Assembly: GCA_947490345.1 (NCBI GenBank)
Contig: CANLGL010000003.1
Span: 81,109 to 145,108, forward strand
DNA: 64,000 nt
Direction: 5' to 3'
From: Deltaproteobacteria bacterium
GTDB lineage: Bacteria > Myxococcota_A > UBA796 > SXON01
Shown: piece after piece, positions 36,810-46,195 of the stretch
Position numbering within the stretch: the first letter of the stretch is position 1
How the letters are laid out: the number at the start of each line of letters is the position of its first letter
The notes under the pieces: generated by a model
Databases searched by the model: none
Told to the model about the DNA's origin: nothing
What the model saw: only the letters and a program-made list of their open reading frames with translations
Position numbers and translations under genes: made by a program

Positions 36810-37889
36810 ATGGATCTCGCCGCCATCTGCCGTTCCGCGGTCACCGTGGGGGCCAGTGACGTTCACCTCAAGGTCGGCCTGGTGCCGATGATGCGGCTGC
36901 ACGGCAACATCCAGCCCATTCCTGGGAACGTGGTGGTCAACCAGGACGAGCTCGGCCGCGCCCTGTGGGACGTCATGAACGCGGGTCAACGGGAGAAGTT
37001 CAAGAGCACCAACGAGTGCGACCTGGCCACCACGTTCCCGGGGGTGGCTCGGTTCCGCATCAACGCCTTCCGGCAACAGGGGAAGATCGGGGCGGTGCTC
37101 CGGGCGATTCCCACGAACGTCCGGACCATCGACGAGTTGAAGCTGCCGCCCGTCCTCAAGCGGCTGGCCGGGGAGGAGCGGGGGCTGGTGCTGGTCACCG
37201 GGGCGACCGGCTCGGGGAAGAGCACGACGCTCGCGGCGATCATCGAGGAGATCAACCGCACCGAACCCTGCCACATCCTCACCATCGAGGACCCCGTCGA
37301 GTTCCAGTTCGTTGATCGCAAGAGCATCATCAACCAGCGGGAAGTCGGTCTCGACGCGCTGAACTTCCACAATGCGCTGCGTGCGGCGCTGCGTCAGGAT
37401 CCGGACGTCATCCTGATCGGCGAGCTTCGAGACCTGGAGACCGTGGAGATCGCGCTGTCGGCGGCCGAAACCGGGCATCTCGTGCTCGGCACCCTTCACA
37501 CCGTCGATGCTCATGAGACCATCAACCGGGTGATCGGCTTCTTCGAGCCCCACCACCAGCAGCAGATTCGGCTGATTCTCGGTGGTGTGTTGCGCGGCGT
37601 CGTGTCCCAGCGACTCGTGCCGGGGGCCGCGGGCGGACGGGTGGCGGCGCTCGAGATCATGATCAATACCGGCGCGGTCTACGAGTGCATCGTCGACGCC
37701 AAACGAACGCGCGAGATCCGCGACTACATGCGCAAGGGGCGGGCCACCTACCAGACGCAGACCTTCGACCAGCATTTGATGCAGTTGTGCCAGGAGAATC
37801 GGATCAAGGAGGACGACGCGCTGAAGTACGCCAACAACCAGGATGAGTTGGCGCTGCGGTTGTCCGGGATGGGCGCGGACGACGATTGA
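36810..37889 (+). CDS. pilT: Type IV pilus retraction ATPase PilT
   Basis: 359 residues. Walker A GATGSGKSTT (131-140), HILTIEDPVEFQF Asp box, ETVEIALSAAETGHLVLGTL and HT at the Walker B/His box, all as in PilT. It retracts type IV pili at the inner membrane, giving twitching (S-) motility. No other pil gene is in the window. The short C-terminus after the ATPase core matches PilT rather than PilU or PilB. Confidence 0.95.
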   Translation: MDLAAICRSAVTVGASDVHLKVGLVPMMRLHGNIQPIPGNVVVNQDELGRALWDVMNAGQREKFKSTNECDLATTFPGVARFRINAFRQQGKIGAVLRAIPTNVRTIDELKLPPVLKRLAGEERGLVLVTGATGSGKSTTLAAIIEEINRTEPCHILTIEDPVEFQFVDRKSIINQREVGLDALNFHNALRAALRQDPDVILIGELRDLETVEIALSAAETGHLVLGTLHTVDAHETINRVIGFFEPHHQQQIRLILGGVLRGVVSQRLVPGAAGGRVAALEIMINTGAVYECIVDAKRTREIRDYMRKGRATYQTQTFDQHLMQLCQENRIKEDDALKYANNQDELALRLSGMGADDD

Positions 37890-37952
37890 GGCTGACGCTC
37901 GGCGCGGGTGGCCCAGGGCTCACCCGCTGCCGCCGTAGGTTAGCTCGCGGCC

Positions 37953-40562
37953 ATGGAATCGAACGAAGTCCGCCGCCGCTTTCTGTCCTACTTCGAGCGC
38001 AATGGTCACGAGGTCGTGCGGTCGTCGGGGCTCATCCCGCAAAACGATCCGACGCTTTTCTTCGTCAACGCCGGCATGGTGCAGTTCAAGGACGTCTTCC
38101 TGGGGTCGGACGTGCGGCCCTATCGCCGCGCTACCACCGCACAGAAGTGCCTTCGGGTCAGCGGCAAGCACAACGATCTGGAGAACGTCGGCCACACCGC
38201 GCGGCACCACACGCTCTTCGAGATGTTGGGGAACTTTTCCTTCGGCGACTACTTCAAGCGCGAGGCCATCCGCTACGCCTGGGACCTGCTGACCAACGAC
38301 CTCGGGATCGACCCCGCCCGGTTGTGGATCACGGTCTACGAAGACGACGACGAGGCCCTCGAGCTGTGGCGCGACGACCAGAACGTCCCCGCGGAGCGGA
38401 TCCAGAAGCTCGGAGCAAAGGACAACTTCTGGTCGATGGGCGACACCGGGCCCTGCGGCCCATGCACCGAAATCCACTACGACCACGGGCCTCGCATCTC
38501 CGATGACACCCGCGGGCCCGCCGGCGGTGACGACCGGTACGTCGAGATCTGGAACCTGGTGTTCATGCAGTTCGACCGTGACGCCAGCGGCAAGATGACG
38601 CCACTGCCGAAGCCGAGCATCGACACCGGCTCGGGCCTGGAGCGCGTCGCGGCGGTGCTTCAGGGCAAGTACCAGAACTACGACACCGACGTCTTTTCAC
38701 CGATCATCGAGCACGCTGCCCGGTTGGCGAACGTCCGGTACGGGGATCACACGGACGCTGACATCGCGCTCAAGGTCATCGCCGATCACACGCGCGCCGC
38801 GGCGTTCTTGGTCGCCGACGGGGTGATGCCCAGCAACGAGGGGCGCGGGTACATCCTGCGCCGCATCCTCCGTCGCGGCATCCGATATGGCGTGAAGATA
38901 GGGATGAAGGGGTCCTTTCTGCACGAGACCGTGCAGACCTGCATCGACCGCTTCGAGGGCGCCTACCCCGAGCTACGCCAGCGCGCGACCTTCGTGACCG
39001 ACGTCGTGAAAGTCGAGGAAGAGCGCTTCGCGGCGACGCTGGACCGTGGCCTGGCGCTCTTGGAGCGCGAGTTCGAGAAGAAGCCGACCATCATCTCGGG
39101 GCAGGTGGCCTTCGCGCTCGCCGACACCTACGGCTTCCCGGTCGATCTCACCCAGGTCATCGCGGCCGAGCGCGGCCTCGAAGTGGACGAAGCCGGGTTC
39201 AAGGTGCTTCGTGCCGAACAGCAGCGGCTCGGTCGGGAGGCGTGGAAGGGCTCCGGGGAAGAAGCGGTCTCTGCGGTGTGGCAGGAGCTGTCTCGCGCCC
39301 ACGCCGGCAGCTTCTGCGGCTACGACGCCGACTCCGCGGTCTCTACCGTCACGGCCATCGTCAGCGAGGGCGCTTTGGTCACCATGTTGCCCGAAGGAAG
39401 TGAGGGTCAGCTCATCACGCTCGCGACACCTTTTTACGCGGAGAGCGGTGGGCAGCTGGGCGACGGCGGGGTGATCCGCTGGGAGGGCGGCGAGGCGGAG
39501 GTGAGCGACACCACCAAGCCCGCCGGGGACCTCCACGTCCATCACGTCACCGTGGTCCGGGGCACGCTCCGGGTGGGCGACCGTGTGGAGCTGCATGTCG
39601 ACGCACTCCGCCGCAATCGCGCTCGCCTGAACCACACCGCGACGCACTTGATGCACGCTGCGCTCCAGGCGGTCCTGGGCGGGCATGTCACCCAGAAGGG
39701 CTCGCTTGTCGGTCCGGACCGGCTGCGCTTCGACTTCAGCCATCACAAGGCGTTGACCGCCGACGAGGTGCGCGCCGTCGAGGACCTGGTTCAGCGTGAG
39801 GTCCAGGCCAATCACGCCGTCGCCACCGAGGTCTGTGACGTGGACGCAGCCAAGGCGGGCGGCGCCATGGCGCTTTTCGGGGAGAAGTACGGCGCGAAGG
39901 TGCGGGTCGTGACGGTGGGAGGCTTCAGCAAGGAGCTGTGCGGGGGAACGCACGCGGGTCGAAGCGGGGACATCGGCTTCTTCAAGATCACCAGCGAAGC
40001 GGGCGTCGCGGCTGGGATCCGGCGCATCGAAGCGCAGACGGGCTTCGGCGCACAGGCGTGGGTGCGGGAGCTGGAGGCTGGCGTCAAGACGGTGGCCGCC
40101 GCGCTCAAGACCAGCCCCGAGAAGCTTCCGGAGGCCGTCTCGCGGCTCTTGGCCGATCGCAGCTCGTTGCAGAAGGAGCTCGACGCCGCACGGCGGGACG
40201 CGGCGCGGGCCAGGTCGGGTGACCTGCGGGAAAAGGCGGTGGACCTCGGCGGGTTCAAGCTCGTCGCCTCGGAGTTCGTCGGTGATGCCCAGGCGCTGCG
40301 AGAGGAGGGCGATCGGCTCCGTGATGCCCTCGGCAGCGCGGTGATCGTGCTTGCCGCCAGCGACGAGGGCGCGGTGCGGATGATCGTCGCGGTGAGCAAG
40401 GATCTGGCGGGGACTCGCTTCAATGCGGGCAAGCTCGTCGGACAGTTGGCCGCAATCGTAGGCGGGCGCGGCGGCGGGCGACCGGACGTGGCGATGGCCG
40501 GCGGCACCGACCCGAGCAAGGTGACGGAGATGCTGGCGGCGGTGCCGGGGATGCTCGCGTAG
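37953..40562 (+). CDS. alaS: Alanyl-tRNA synthetase
   Basis: 869 residues. Class II core at the N-terminus (VNAGMVQFKDVFLG, GDTGPCGPCTEIHYDHG), the editing domain with HTATHLMHAAL, and the CGGTHAGRSGDIG Cys/His zinc site in the C-terminal half. Normal length. It charges tRNA-Ala and edits Ser/Gly mischarging. Confidence 0.98.
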   Translation: MESNEVRRRFLSYFERNGHEVVRSSGLIPQNDPTLFFVNAGMVQFKDVFLGSDVRPYRRATTAQKCLRVSGKHNDLENVGHTARHHTLFEMLGNFSFGDYFKREAIRYAWDLLTNDLGIDPARLWITVYEDDDEALELWRDDQNVPAERIQKLGAKDNFWSMGDTGPCGPCTEIHYDHGPRISDDTRGPAGGDDRYVEIWNLVFMQFDRDASGKMTPLPKPSIDTGSGLERVAAVLQGKYQNYDTDVFSPIIEHAARLANVRYGDHTDADIALKVIADHTRAAAFLVADGVMPSNEGRGYILRRILRRGIRYGVKIGMKGSFLHETVQTCIDRFEGAYPELRQRATFVTDVVKVEEERFAATLDRGLALLEREFEKKPTIISGQVAFALADTYGFPVDLTQVIAAERGLEVDEAGFKVLRAEQQRLGREAWKGSGEEAVSAVWQELSRAHAGSFCGYDADSAVSTVTAIVSEGALVTMLPEGSEGQLITLATPFYAESGGQLGDGGVIRWEGGEAEVSDTTKPAGDLHVHHVTVVRGTLRVGDRVELHVDALRRNRARLNHTATHLMHAALQAVLGGHVTQKGSLVGPDRLRFDFSHHKALTADEVRAVEDLVQREVQANHAVATEVCDVDAAKAGGAMALFGEKYGAKVRVVTVGGFSKELCGGTHAGRSGDIGFFKITSEAGVAAGIRRIEAQTGFGAQAWVRELEAGVKTVAAALKTSPEKLPEAVSRLLADRSSLQKELDAARRDAARARSGDLREKAVDLGGFKLVASEFVGDAQALREEGDRLRDALGSAVIVLAASDEGAVRMIVAVSKDLAGTRFNAGKLVGQLAAIVGGRGGGRPDVAMAGGTDPSKVTEMLAAVPGMLA

Positions 40563-40603
40563 GCGGGTGGCCGGGTTAGCTGCGGCGCCATTCGGAGACT
40601 CTG

Positions 40604-41380
40604 ATGAACCTGACCGACAGCAAGATCCTCGTGACCGGCGGCGCAAGCGGCATGGGTCGCCACTTCGTCCTCGCCCTGGCCCGTGACGGCGCCGACGTGG
40701 CCTTCTGCGACCTCAACCCCGACGCGGTGGGCGCGGTAGAGGCCGAGGCGGCTTCGCGCGGACTCCCCGGCAAGGTCAAGGGTTTTATCGCCAACGTCGC
40801 CAAGGAAGACGAAGTCGTCGCCCTGGTCAAGGACGCGGCGGCGGCGCTCGGTGGCCTCACCGGCATCGTCAACAATGCGGGCATCATCCGCGACGGGCTC
40901 CTCATCAAGGTCGACCGCGAAACGGGCGCCGTCATCAAGTTCCCCCTCGCCAAGTGGCAACAGGTGCTCGACGTGAACCTCACCGGCGTGTTTCTGGGCG
41001 CGCGTGAGTTCGCCGCCTACGCCGTCGAGAACAAGGTCAAGCAGAGCGTGATCATCAGCATCAGCTCGATCAGCCGCCACGGCAACATGGGCCAGGGCAA
41101 CTACTCCGCGGCCAAGGCGGCGATTGTGGCGGACACCGCGCTGTGGGCCGGCGAGCTGGCTCGCTACGGCATCCGCACCGGCGCCGTTGCGCCCGGGTTC
41201 ACGCGCACCCCGATCCTCGAGGGCATGCCGCCGGAAGCGCTCGCCAAGGTCAGCGCGCCGGTGCCTCTGAAGCGCATCGGCGAGCCCGAAGAGATGTACC
41301 TCGCGGTGAAGTTCATCATCGAGAACGACTACTTCACCGGGCGCGTCATCGATGTGGACGGCGGCCTGCGCTTGAGCTGA
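40604..41380 (+). CDS. SDR-family oxidoreductase (FabG-like)
   Basis: 258 residues. LVTGGASGMGRHF (cofactor motif), IVNNAGII, SISSISRHG with catalytic Ser, and GNYSAAKAAIV with Tyr-x3-Lys; the C-terminal IDVDGGLRLS is typical of classical SDRs. Function probably 3-oxoacyl reduction or a related alcohol/ketone step. Its stop lies 2 bp before the gluQ start. Confidence 0.9.
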   Translation: MNLTDSKILVTGGASGMGRHFVLALARDGADVAFCDLNPDAVGAVEAEAASRGLPGKVKGFIANVAKEDEVVALVKDAAAALGGLTGIVNNAGIIRDGLLIKVDRETGAVIKFPLAKWQQVLDVNLTGVFLGAREFAAYAVENKVKQSVIISISSISRHGNMGQGNYSAAKAAIVADTALWAGELARYGIRTGAVAPGFTRTPILEGMPPEALAKVSAPVPLKRIGEPEEMYLAVKFIIENDYFTGRVIDVDGGLRLS

Positions 41381-41382
41381 GG

Positions 41383-42234
41383 GTGGCCGTCCCCGCGGTT
41401 GGTCGCATCGCGCCGACGCCGTCGGGGCATCTGCACCTCGGCAATGCGCTTGCGTTTGGCGCGGCGTGGCTCAGCGCGCGCGCGGCCAGCGGGCGTGTGC
41501 TGCTGCGGATCGAAGACCTGGACGCGGGACGGGCTCGGGCGGATGTCGCGACCGGCCAGCGGGAAGACCTCGAGTGGCTCGGCCTCCACTGGGACGCTGA
41601 GGTCGCGCCGCAGTCGACGCGTCAGTACCCACTGGACGGCATCCCCGCGTTCCGGTGCCTGTGCACCCGGCCGACGCGGCTGTACCTGGGGTGCCGATGC
41701 CGCGCCAAGGAGCACGACAAGGGCGCCTGGCGTTTTGATACCCCCCGGGGGCTGGTGGAGTTCGTGGATCGCACCCGCGGTCCACAGCGCTTTTCACCCG
41801 ATGAGGACCCGATCCTCGTGCGCGCTGACGGTGAGGCCGCCTACCCCCTGGCCGTGGTCATCGACGACCACCGCGACGGCGTGACCGAGGTCGTGCGGGG
41901 AGGGGACCTCCTGGCCGCGACCGCGACGCAGCTGCGGCTCTACGAGGTGCTGGGGTGGACGCCACCCACCTGGCTGCACGTCCCGGTGCTGCGTGGTCCC
42001 GATGGGAAGAAGTTGTCCAAGTCCCACGGAAGCACCGAATTGCGCGCACTCCGTGCGGCCGGCTGGACGGCCGAGCGGGTGTGGGAGGTGCTGGGTCCGC
42101 TCTTAGGCGTGGAAAGCCTTGAGCCTGCCGGGTTCCGCCCCGAGCGGGTGCGCATCGGCGAGTTCCTGGTGGCGGACAGCGGCGCCGTGTTCGGCCCACT
42201 CGAAGCAAGCGCGGCGGCCCCGGTGGCGGGTTAG
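41383..42234 (+). CDS. gluQ: Glutamyl-Q tRNA(Asp) synthetase
   Basis: 283 residues from GTG 41383 (an upstream frame extends to 41143 but lies inside the SDR gene). GRIAPTPSGHLHLGNALAF is the class I HIGH-type start; CLC (about 88-90) and CRC (about 101-103) give a zinc site like that of YadB; KKLSKSHGST is the KMSKS motif. The protein lacks the anticodon-binding domain of a full GluRS. It glutamylates queuosine in tRNA-Asp. Confidence 0.92.
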   Translation: MAVPAVGRIAPTPSGHLHLGNALAFGAAWLSARAASGRVLLRIEDLDAGRARADVATGQREDLEWLGLHWDAEVAPQSTRQYPLDGIPAFRCLCTRPTRLYLGCRCRAKEHDKGAWRFDTPRGLVEFVDRTRGPQRFSPDEDPILVRADGEAAYPLAVVIDDHRDGVTEVVRGGDLLAATATQLRLYEVLGWTPPTWLHVPVLRGPDGKKLSKSHGSTELRALRAAGWTAERVWEVLGPLLGVESLEPAGFRPERVRIGEFLVADSGAVFGPLEASAAAPVAG

Positions 42235-42260
42235 TCACCCATGGCCAACAGAGGGCATGG

Positions 42261-42998
42261 ATGTCGGGGTTCCGTACGGCGGCCGTGATCGGCGCATCCG
42301 TGGGTATCGGGGCGGAGCTGGTCAAGCAGCTGGTTGCGAGCGGGGTCGTGGTTGCCGCGGTCGCGCGTCGGTTGCCCGAGCTCGAGGCGCTTCAGGCGGC
42401 GTGCGGCGGCCCGGACAAAGTGAAGATCTACGTTCACGACGTGAAGCAGTTCGACGAGGCGCCCGCGGTCTTCGACCGCCTGGTCGCCGAGTTGGGTGGC
42501 CTCGACTGCCTCATCTACAACGCGGGCGTCATGCCGCGCATCGAGGAGAGCGAGTACAACTTCGCCAAGGACCGCGAGATGATCGAGGTCAACCTCCTCG
42601 GCGCGATGGCGTGGTTCAACCCCGCCGCCGCGTTCATGGAAGCGCGGCGAGCGGGCACGCTGGTCGGCATCTCCTCGGTCGCCGGCGACCGTGGTCGGCG
42701 GGGGAACCCGGCCTACCATACCAGCAAGGCCGCACTCACGACGTATCTGGAGGCGCTGCGCAATCGTCTGTTCCGGTACGGCGTCCACGTCGTCACGGTC
42801 AAGCCGGGCCCGGTCCGCACCGCGATGACCGAGGGCCTGAAGTTGCCGCTGATGATCGACGCGGACGACGCCGCGCGGGGCACCCTCGCCCTCGCTCGCG
42901 CGGGAACCGGGCAGGGCTACGTGCCCGTCGCCTGGAGGCCGATCATGCTCGCCATCCAGCACGTGCCGTCGGTCCTCTTCCGCCGCACCAACATCTGA
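42261..42998 (+). CDS. DprE2-like SDR (2'-keto reductase of a polyprenyl-phosphate sugar)
   Basis: 245 residues. Cofactor motif AVIGASVGIGAELV, catalytic Ser in GISSVAGDRGRRG and YHTSKAAL. GDRGRRGN and the C-terminus WRPIMLAIQHVPSVLFRR follow the plan of DprE2, whose end likewise reads HxPxxxFRK. The downstream gene 8 bp away is DprE1-like, the partner in decaprenylphosphoryl-arabinose synthesis. Function by context; a different polyprenyl sugar is possible. Confidence 0.75.
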   Translation: MSGFRTAAVIGASVGIGAELVKQLVASGVVVAAVARRLPELEALQAACGGPDKVKIYVHDVKQFDEAPAVFDRLVAELGGLDCLIYNAGVMPRIEESEYNFAKDREMIEVNLLGAMAWFNPAAAFMEARRAGTLVGISSVAGDRGRRGNPAYHTSKAALTTYLEALRNRLFRYGVHVVTVKPGPVRTAMTEGLKLPLMIDADDAARGTLALARAGTGQGYVPVAWRPIMLAIQHVPSVLFRRTNI

Positions 42999-43005
42999 GG
43001 CGCTG

Positions 43006-44418
43006 ATGACCCCGGCAGCAGCGGCCCTCCCGCGGAAGGTCTTCGACGGTTTCGGCTATTCGGTGCGCTCGGTCTCTGGTTTCGCCGAGCCAAAATCGGC
43101 CGCAGAGATCGCTGGGTGGTTCCAATTCGCCAAGGAAAATGGGCTCACCGTTGCGATGCGCGGCTCCGGCCGTAGCTACGGTGACGCCGCGATGAACGGC
43201 GGCGGCTTGGTGCTTGATACACGAGGGATGCGTCGTGTATTGTCGTGGGATCCCACCACGGGCATCGCCGACGTCGAGCCAGGCGTCACCATCGAGGACC
43301 TGTGGCGCAACTTCCTTAAGGACGGGTACTGGCCCGCAGTGGTGCCGGGAACGATGTTCCCGACCTTAGGCGGAATCGCCTCGATGAACGTTCACGGCAA
43401 GAACTGCTTCAAGGTGGGGCCGTGGGGGGATCACATCCTCGACGGCGAGCTTGTCGCGCCCGATGGCAACACATATCGTGTATCACGGGAAGAAAACGCC
43501 GACCTCTTCCGGGCCGCCATCGGTGGCTTTGGGATGCTGGGCGCTTGGAGCCGACTTCGTATCAAGCTCAAGCGTGTGCACAGCGGGCGGCTGCGGGTCA
43601 AGGCCCACTACTGTCGCGACCTGAAGGAACAGTTCGCGTGGTTCGAAGAAGCGACCAAGACGGCCGACTATTGTGTCAGTTGGGTCGATTGTATCGCTGG
43701 CGGGTCGGGGCTGGGCCGGGGGCAGCCTCACTCCGCGGTTTATCTGAGCGAAGGCGAGGACAAGGGGCCCAACCTGGACCCTGCCGCACAGGACCTCCCC
43801 GGGAGTATTCTGGGCGTGCCGCGTGGACTGGTGGGCACCATCTTGGGCAAGCTGAACCACAACCTGGGCATGCGCCTGCTCAACGTCGGCAAGAACCTGG
43901 CGTCGCGTTTCGGCTCCAGGGCGGCGTTCCTGCAGGGGCACGTCGCGTTCAACTTCCTCCTCGACTACGTACCCACGTACCGGGACGCCTACCGGCCGCA
44001 CGGATTCGTGCAGTACCAGCCCTTCGTGCCTCGTGATGCCGCGCCGGAAGTCTTCGCGAACATCCTGCGGCTGACTCAGGCGCGGGGCGTGCCCAGCTAC
44101 CTGGGCGTGATGAAGCGGCATCGCCCGGACGAGTTCTTGCTCTCACACGGGCTCGACGGGTACAGCCTTGCGCTCGATTTCCCGGTGACCCCCGCCAACC
44201 GGGCGGTCCTGTGGAAGACGCTCCACGAGGTCTCGGACATGGTGTGTGAGGCTGGCGGTCGCTTCTACCCGGCCAAGGACGCGGTCCTGCGCCCCGATCA
44301 CCTGCAGCGCTCGCTGGGCCAGGAGCGGTTGGCGCGCTTTGCCACGCTCCGTGACATGGTCGATCCCGACCGAATCTTGCGGACCGAGCTTGCGGCGCGG
44401 CTGGGGCTCAGCGTCTAG
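43006..44418 (+). CDS. DprE1-like FAD-dependent sugar-lipid oxidase
   Basis: 470 residues. A VAO/PCMH-type FAD domain: MRGSGRSYGDAAMNGGG (pyrophosphate loop), VEPGVTIEDLW, TLGGIASMNVHGKNCFKVG and IGGFGMLGAW, as in DprE1 and L-gulonolactone-type oxidases. DprE1 oxidises the 2'-OH of polyprenylphosphoryl-ribose, then DprE2 reduces it to the arabinose form. It follows a DprE2-like SDR after 8 bp. Outside actinobacteria, sugar-epimerising pairs of this type are little studied. Confidence 0.8.
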   Translation: MTPAAAALPRKVFDGFGYSVRSVSGFAEPKSAAEIAGWFQFAKENGLTVAMRGSGRSYGDAAMNGGGLVLDTRGMRRVLSWDPTTGIADVEPGVTIEDLWRNFLKDGYWPAVVPGTMFPTLGGIASMNVHGKNCFKVGPWGDHILDGELVAPDGNTYRVSREENADLFRAAIGGFGMLGAWSRLRIKLKRVHSGRLRVKAHYCRDLKEQFAWFEEATKTADYCVSWVDCIAGGSGLGRGQPHSAVYLSEGEDKGPNLDPAAQDLPGSILGVPRGLVGTILGKLNHNLGMRLLNVGKNLASRFGSRAAFLQGHVAFNFLLDYVPTYRDAYRPHGFVQYQPFVPRDAAPEVFANILRLTQARGVPSYLGVMKRHRPDEFLLSHGLDGYSLALDFPVTPANRAVLWKTLHEVSDMVCEAGGRFYPAKDAVLRPDHLQRSLGQERLARFATLRDMVDPDRILRTELAARLGLSV

Positions 44419-44419
44419 C

Positions 44420-46189
44420 GTGGCGCGGCGACACCTCGCCCACCCCGGCGACTGGGCGTCGCTCGCGCGGCGGCTGGACGAGCTCATCAGCGCGCACAGC
44501 GGCGAGGACCCCCTGCATGAAGCCCTGAAGCTGATGGTGGCGAAGCTGGCGCACGAACGCGGACTCGGGGTCGGGGGCGGTTTTTCCCCAGGGAACGTGG
44601 ACGCGCTCTTGGATAACGCCGAGCAAGCATGGCCAGGAGTTCTCGGCCCCAACGCGCGGTCCCTGCTTCCGTTGCCTGCACTGGTGCGATGTGTCGAACT
44701 CTTGGCCGGCGTGGAGCTTTGGGCCGACAACCTGGAGGGCCTTGACGCGCTCTTCGAGGGCATCGTGAACAAGGCGTCCAAGGGGCAGAAGGGGCAGTAC
44801 TTCACTCCGCGGTATGTGGTGTCCACGCTCATCGAGATGCTGGATCTCCGGCCCGGGGAGCGAGTCGCGGACCCCGCCTGTGGTTCCGGCGCCTTTCTGC
44901 GACACGCGCTATTGGTTCAGTCCGAGTGTGAGCCCTCCGGCTTTGATCAGGATGCTCGTGCGGTCTCGGTCGCACGCGTGATGCTGGCCAGCTCCCGATA
45001 CGGCCCGAAATGTATTGCGAGGGCCGACAGTCTCGACCGGGTCGGCGCTCAGGTCGGTGCCGACTACGACGTCATCGTCACCAACCCGCCGTTCGCGGGC
45101 GACGTGGGCGGGACGTTCGCCGGGGCCTACGAGCTTGCCGCCGGCCACCGCGTCGAGCGGGACGTGCTCTTTTTGGAGCGCTGCATCGAGCTCTTGCGGC
45201 CGGGTGGCCGTCTTGCCATCGTGCTGCCCACCAACAAGGCGGGGGGTGCGGCGTGGGCCCACGTCCGCCACTGGCTCCTCCGTCAAGCAACGGTCGTCGC
45301 CGTCCTTGGCCTCGGTCGCAACACCTTTTTGCCCCACACGTCCCAGAAAGCGTGTGTCGTCATCGCGGTCAGGCGGGACCTGGTGCTCCGCGAGCCGCCG
45401 CCTGCCGAGGAGATCGTGTTCTTCGAGAGCGTCAGGGACGGCAAGGACGCGCGAGGCCGGCTGCTCGGGAACTGCGATCTGGCCGAGGCTACCGGGGTGG
45501 TGCGGGCGGCGTTGCATGGGACGCGCGTGGAGACTGCTGACACCGGAGCGGTGCGCCGTTCGATTGGTGAGCTGGCGTCCGGGTTCGTCCTGGCTCCGGA
45601 GCGGTACGATCGTCGCCGCACCCTCGATCATCGCGGCGGCACCTCGCTTGCGGAGCTGGTGGACCTGGGCGCGCTCACGGCGCGAAACCTTGGCAGTTCG
45701 ACGGCGCTTGTATTGGACACGGGGGACGCCGCGGAGGGGGTGGTGCGGGTCTCCCGACCCCTCGCGCTCGCCGGGAGATTCGGTAGCCTGAAGCGAGTCT
45801 TGTCGCCCGGTGATGTGATTGTCTCTCGATTGCGTCCCTATCTGCGCCAGGTGGCCTGGCTCGACGAGGGGTGCTTCACGCTGTCGCCCGGCGGAAATCA
45901 CGTGGTTTGCAGCGCCGAGTTCTTCGTCTTGCGTGGCCGTGGGGGTGCGGACATCGCCTGGCTGGTGCCCTTTGTGCTTTCCGCGGCGGTGCAGGGCGCG
46001 CTTGCCGCTGCGCAGGAGGGCGGACATCACCCTCGGGTCGGCCGGGACGCGTTTTTGTCGCTCATCGTGCCCGACGAGGTTCTCGGGCAGCGACTGGCGT
46101 TGAGCGACGCTGTCCGCGCGGCGTGTGCCGCGGTGCGGGAGGCCGGGGAGGCGGTGGCGGCAGCGGTGAAGCGGGTTGACGAACGCTGA
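44420..46189 (+). CDS. N6-adenine DNA methyltransferase fused to an S-like specificity region
   Basis: 589 residues from GTG 44420, the codon right after the DprE1-like stop; the longer frame to 44246 lies inside that gene. QKGQYFTP, SAM motif DPACGSGAFL (151-160) and catalytic NPPF (222-225) are the HsdM-type core. From about residue 405 the protein has a specificity-subunit-like target recognition region (SLAELVDLG, SPGDVIVSRLRPYL, HHPRVGRD). No restriction subunit or other defence gene is adjacent, so it looks like an orphan M-S fusion used for epigenetic marking or the remnant of a type I system. Confidence 0.85.
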   Translation: MARRHLAHPGDWASLARRLDELISAHSGEDPLHEALKLMVAKLAHERGLGVGGGFSPGNVDALLDNAEQAWPGVLGPNARSLLPLPALVRCVELLAGVELWADNLEGLDALFEGIVNKASKGQKGQYFTPRYVVSTLIEMLDLRPGERVADPACGSGAFLRHALLVQSECEPSGFDQDARAVSVARVMLASSRYGPKCIARADSLDRVGAQVGADYDVIVTNPPFAGDVGGTFAGAYELAAGHRVERDVLFLERCIELLRPGGRLAIVLPTNKAGGAAWAHVRHWLLRQATVVAVLGLGRNTFLPHTSQKACVVIAVRRDLVLREPPPAEEIVFFESVRDGKDARGRLLGNCDLAEATGVVRAALHGTRVETADTGAVRRSIGELASGFVLAPERYDRRRTLDHRGGTSLAELVDLGALTARNLGSSTALVLDTGDAAEGVVRVSRPLALAGRFGSLKRVLSPGDVIVSRLRPYLRQVAWLDEGCFTLSPGGNHVVCSAEFFVLRGRGGADIAWLVPFVLSAAVQGALAAAQEGGHHPRVGRDAFLSLIVPDEVLGQRLALSDAVRAACAAVREAGEAVAAAVKRVDER

Positions 46190-46195
46190 GCGCGG

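Noticed and set aside
38973..40646. A 557-codon leftward frame
   Set aside because: Shadow of alaS, no homology seen.
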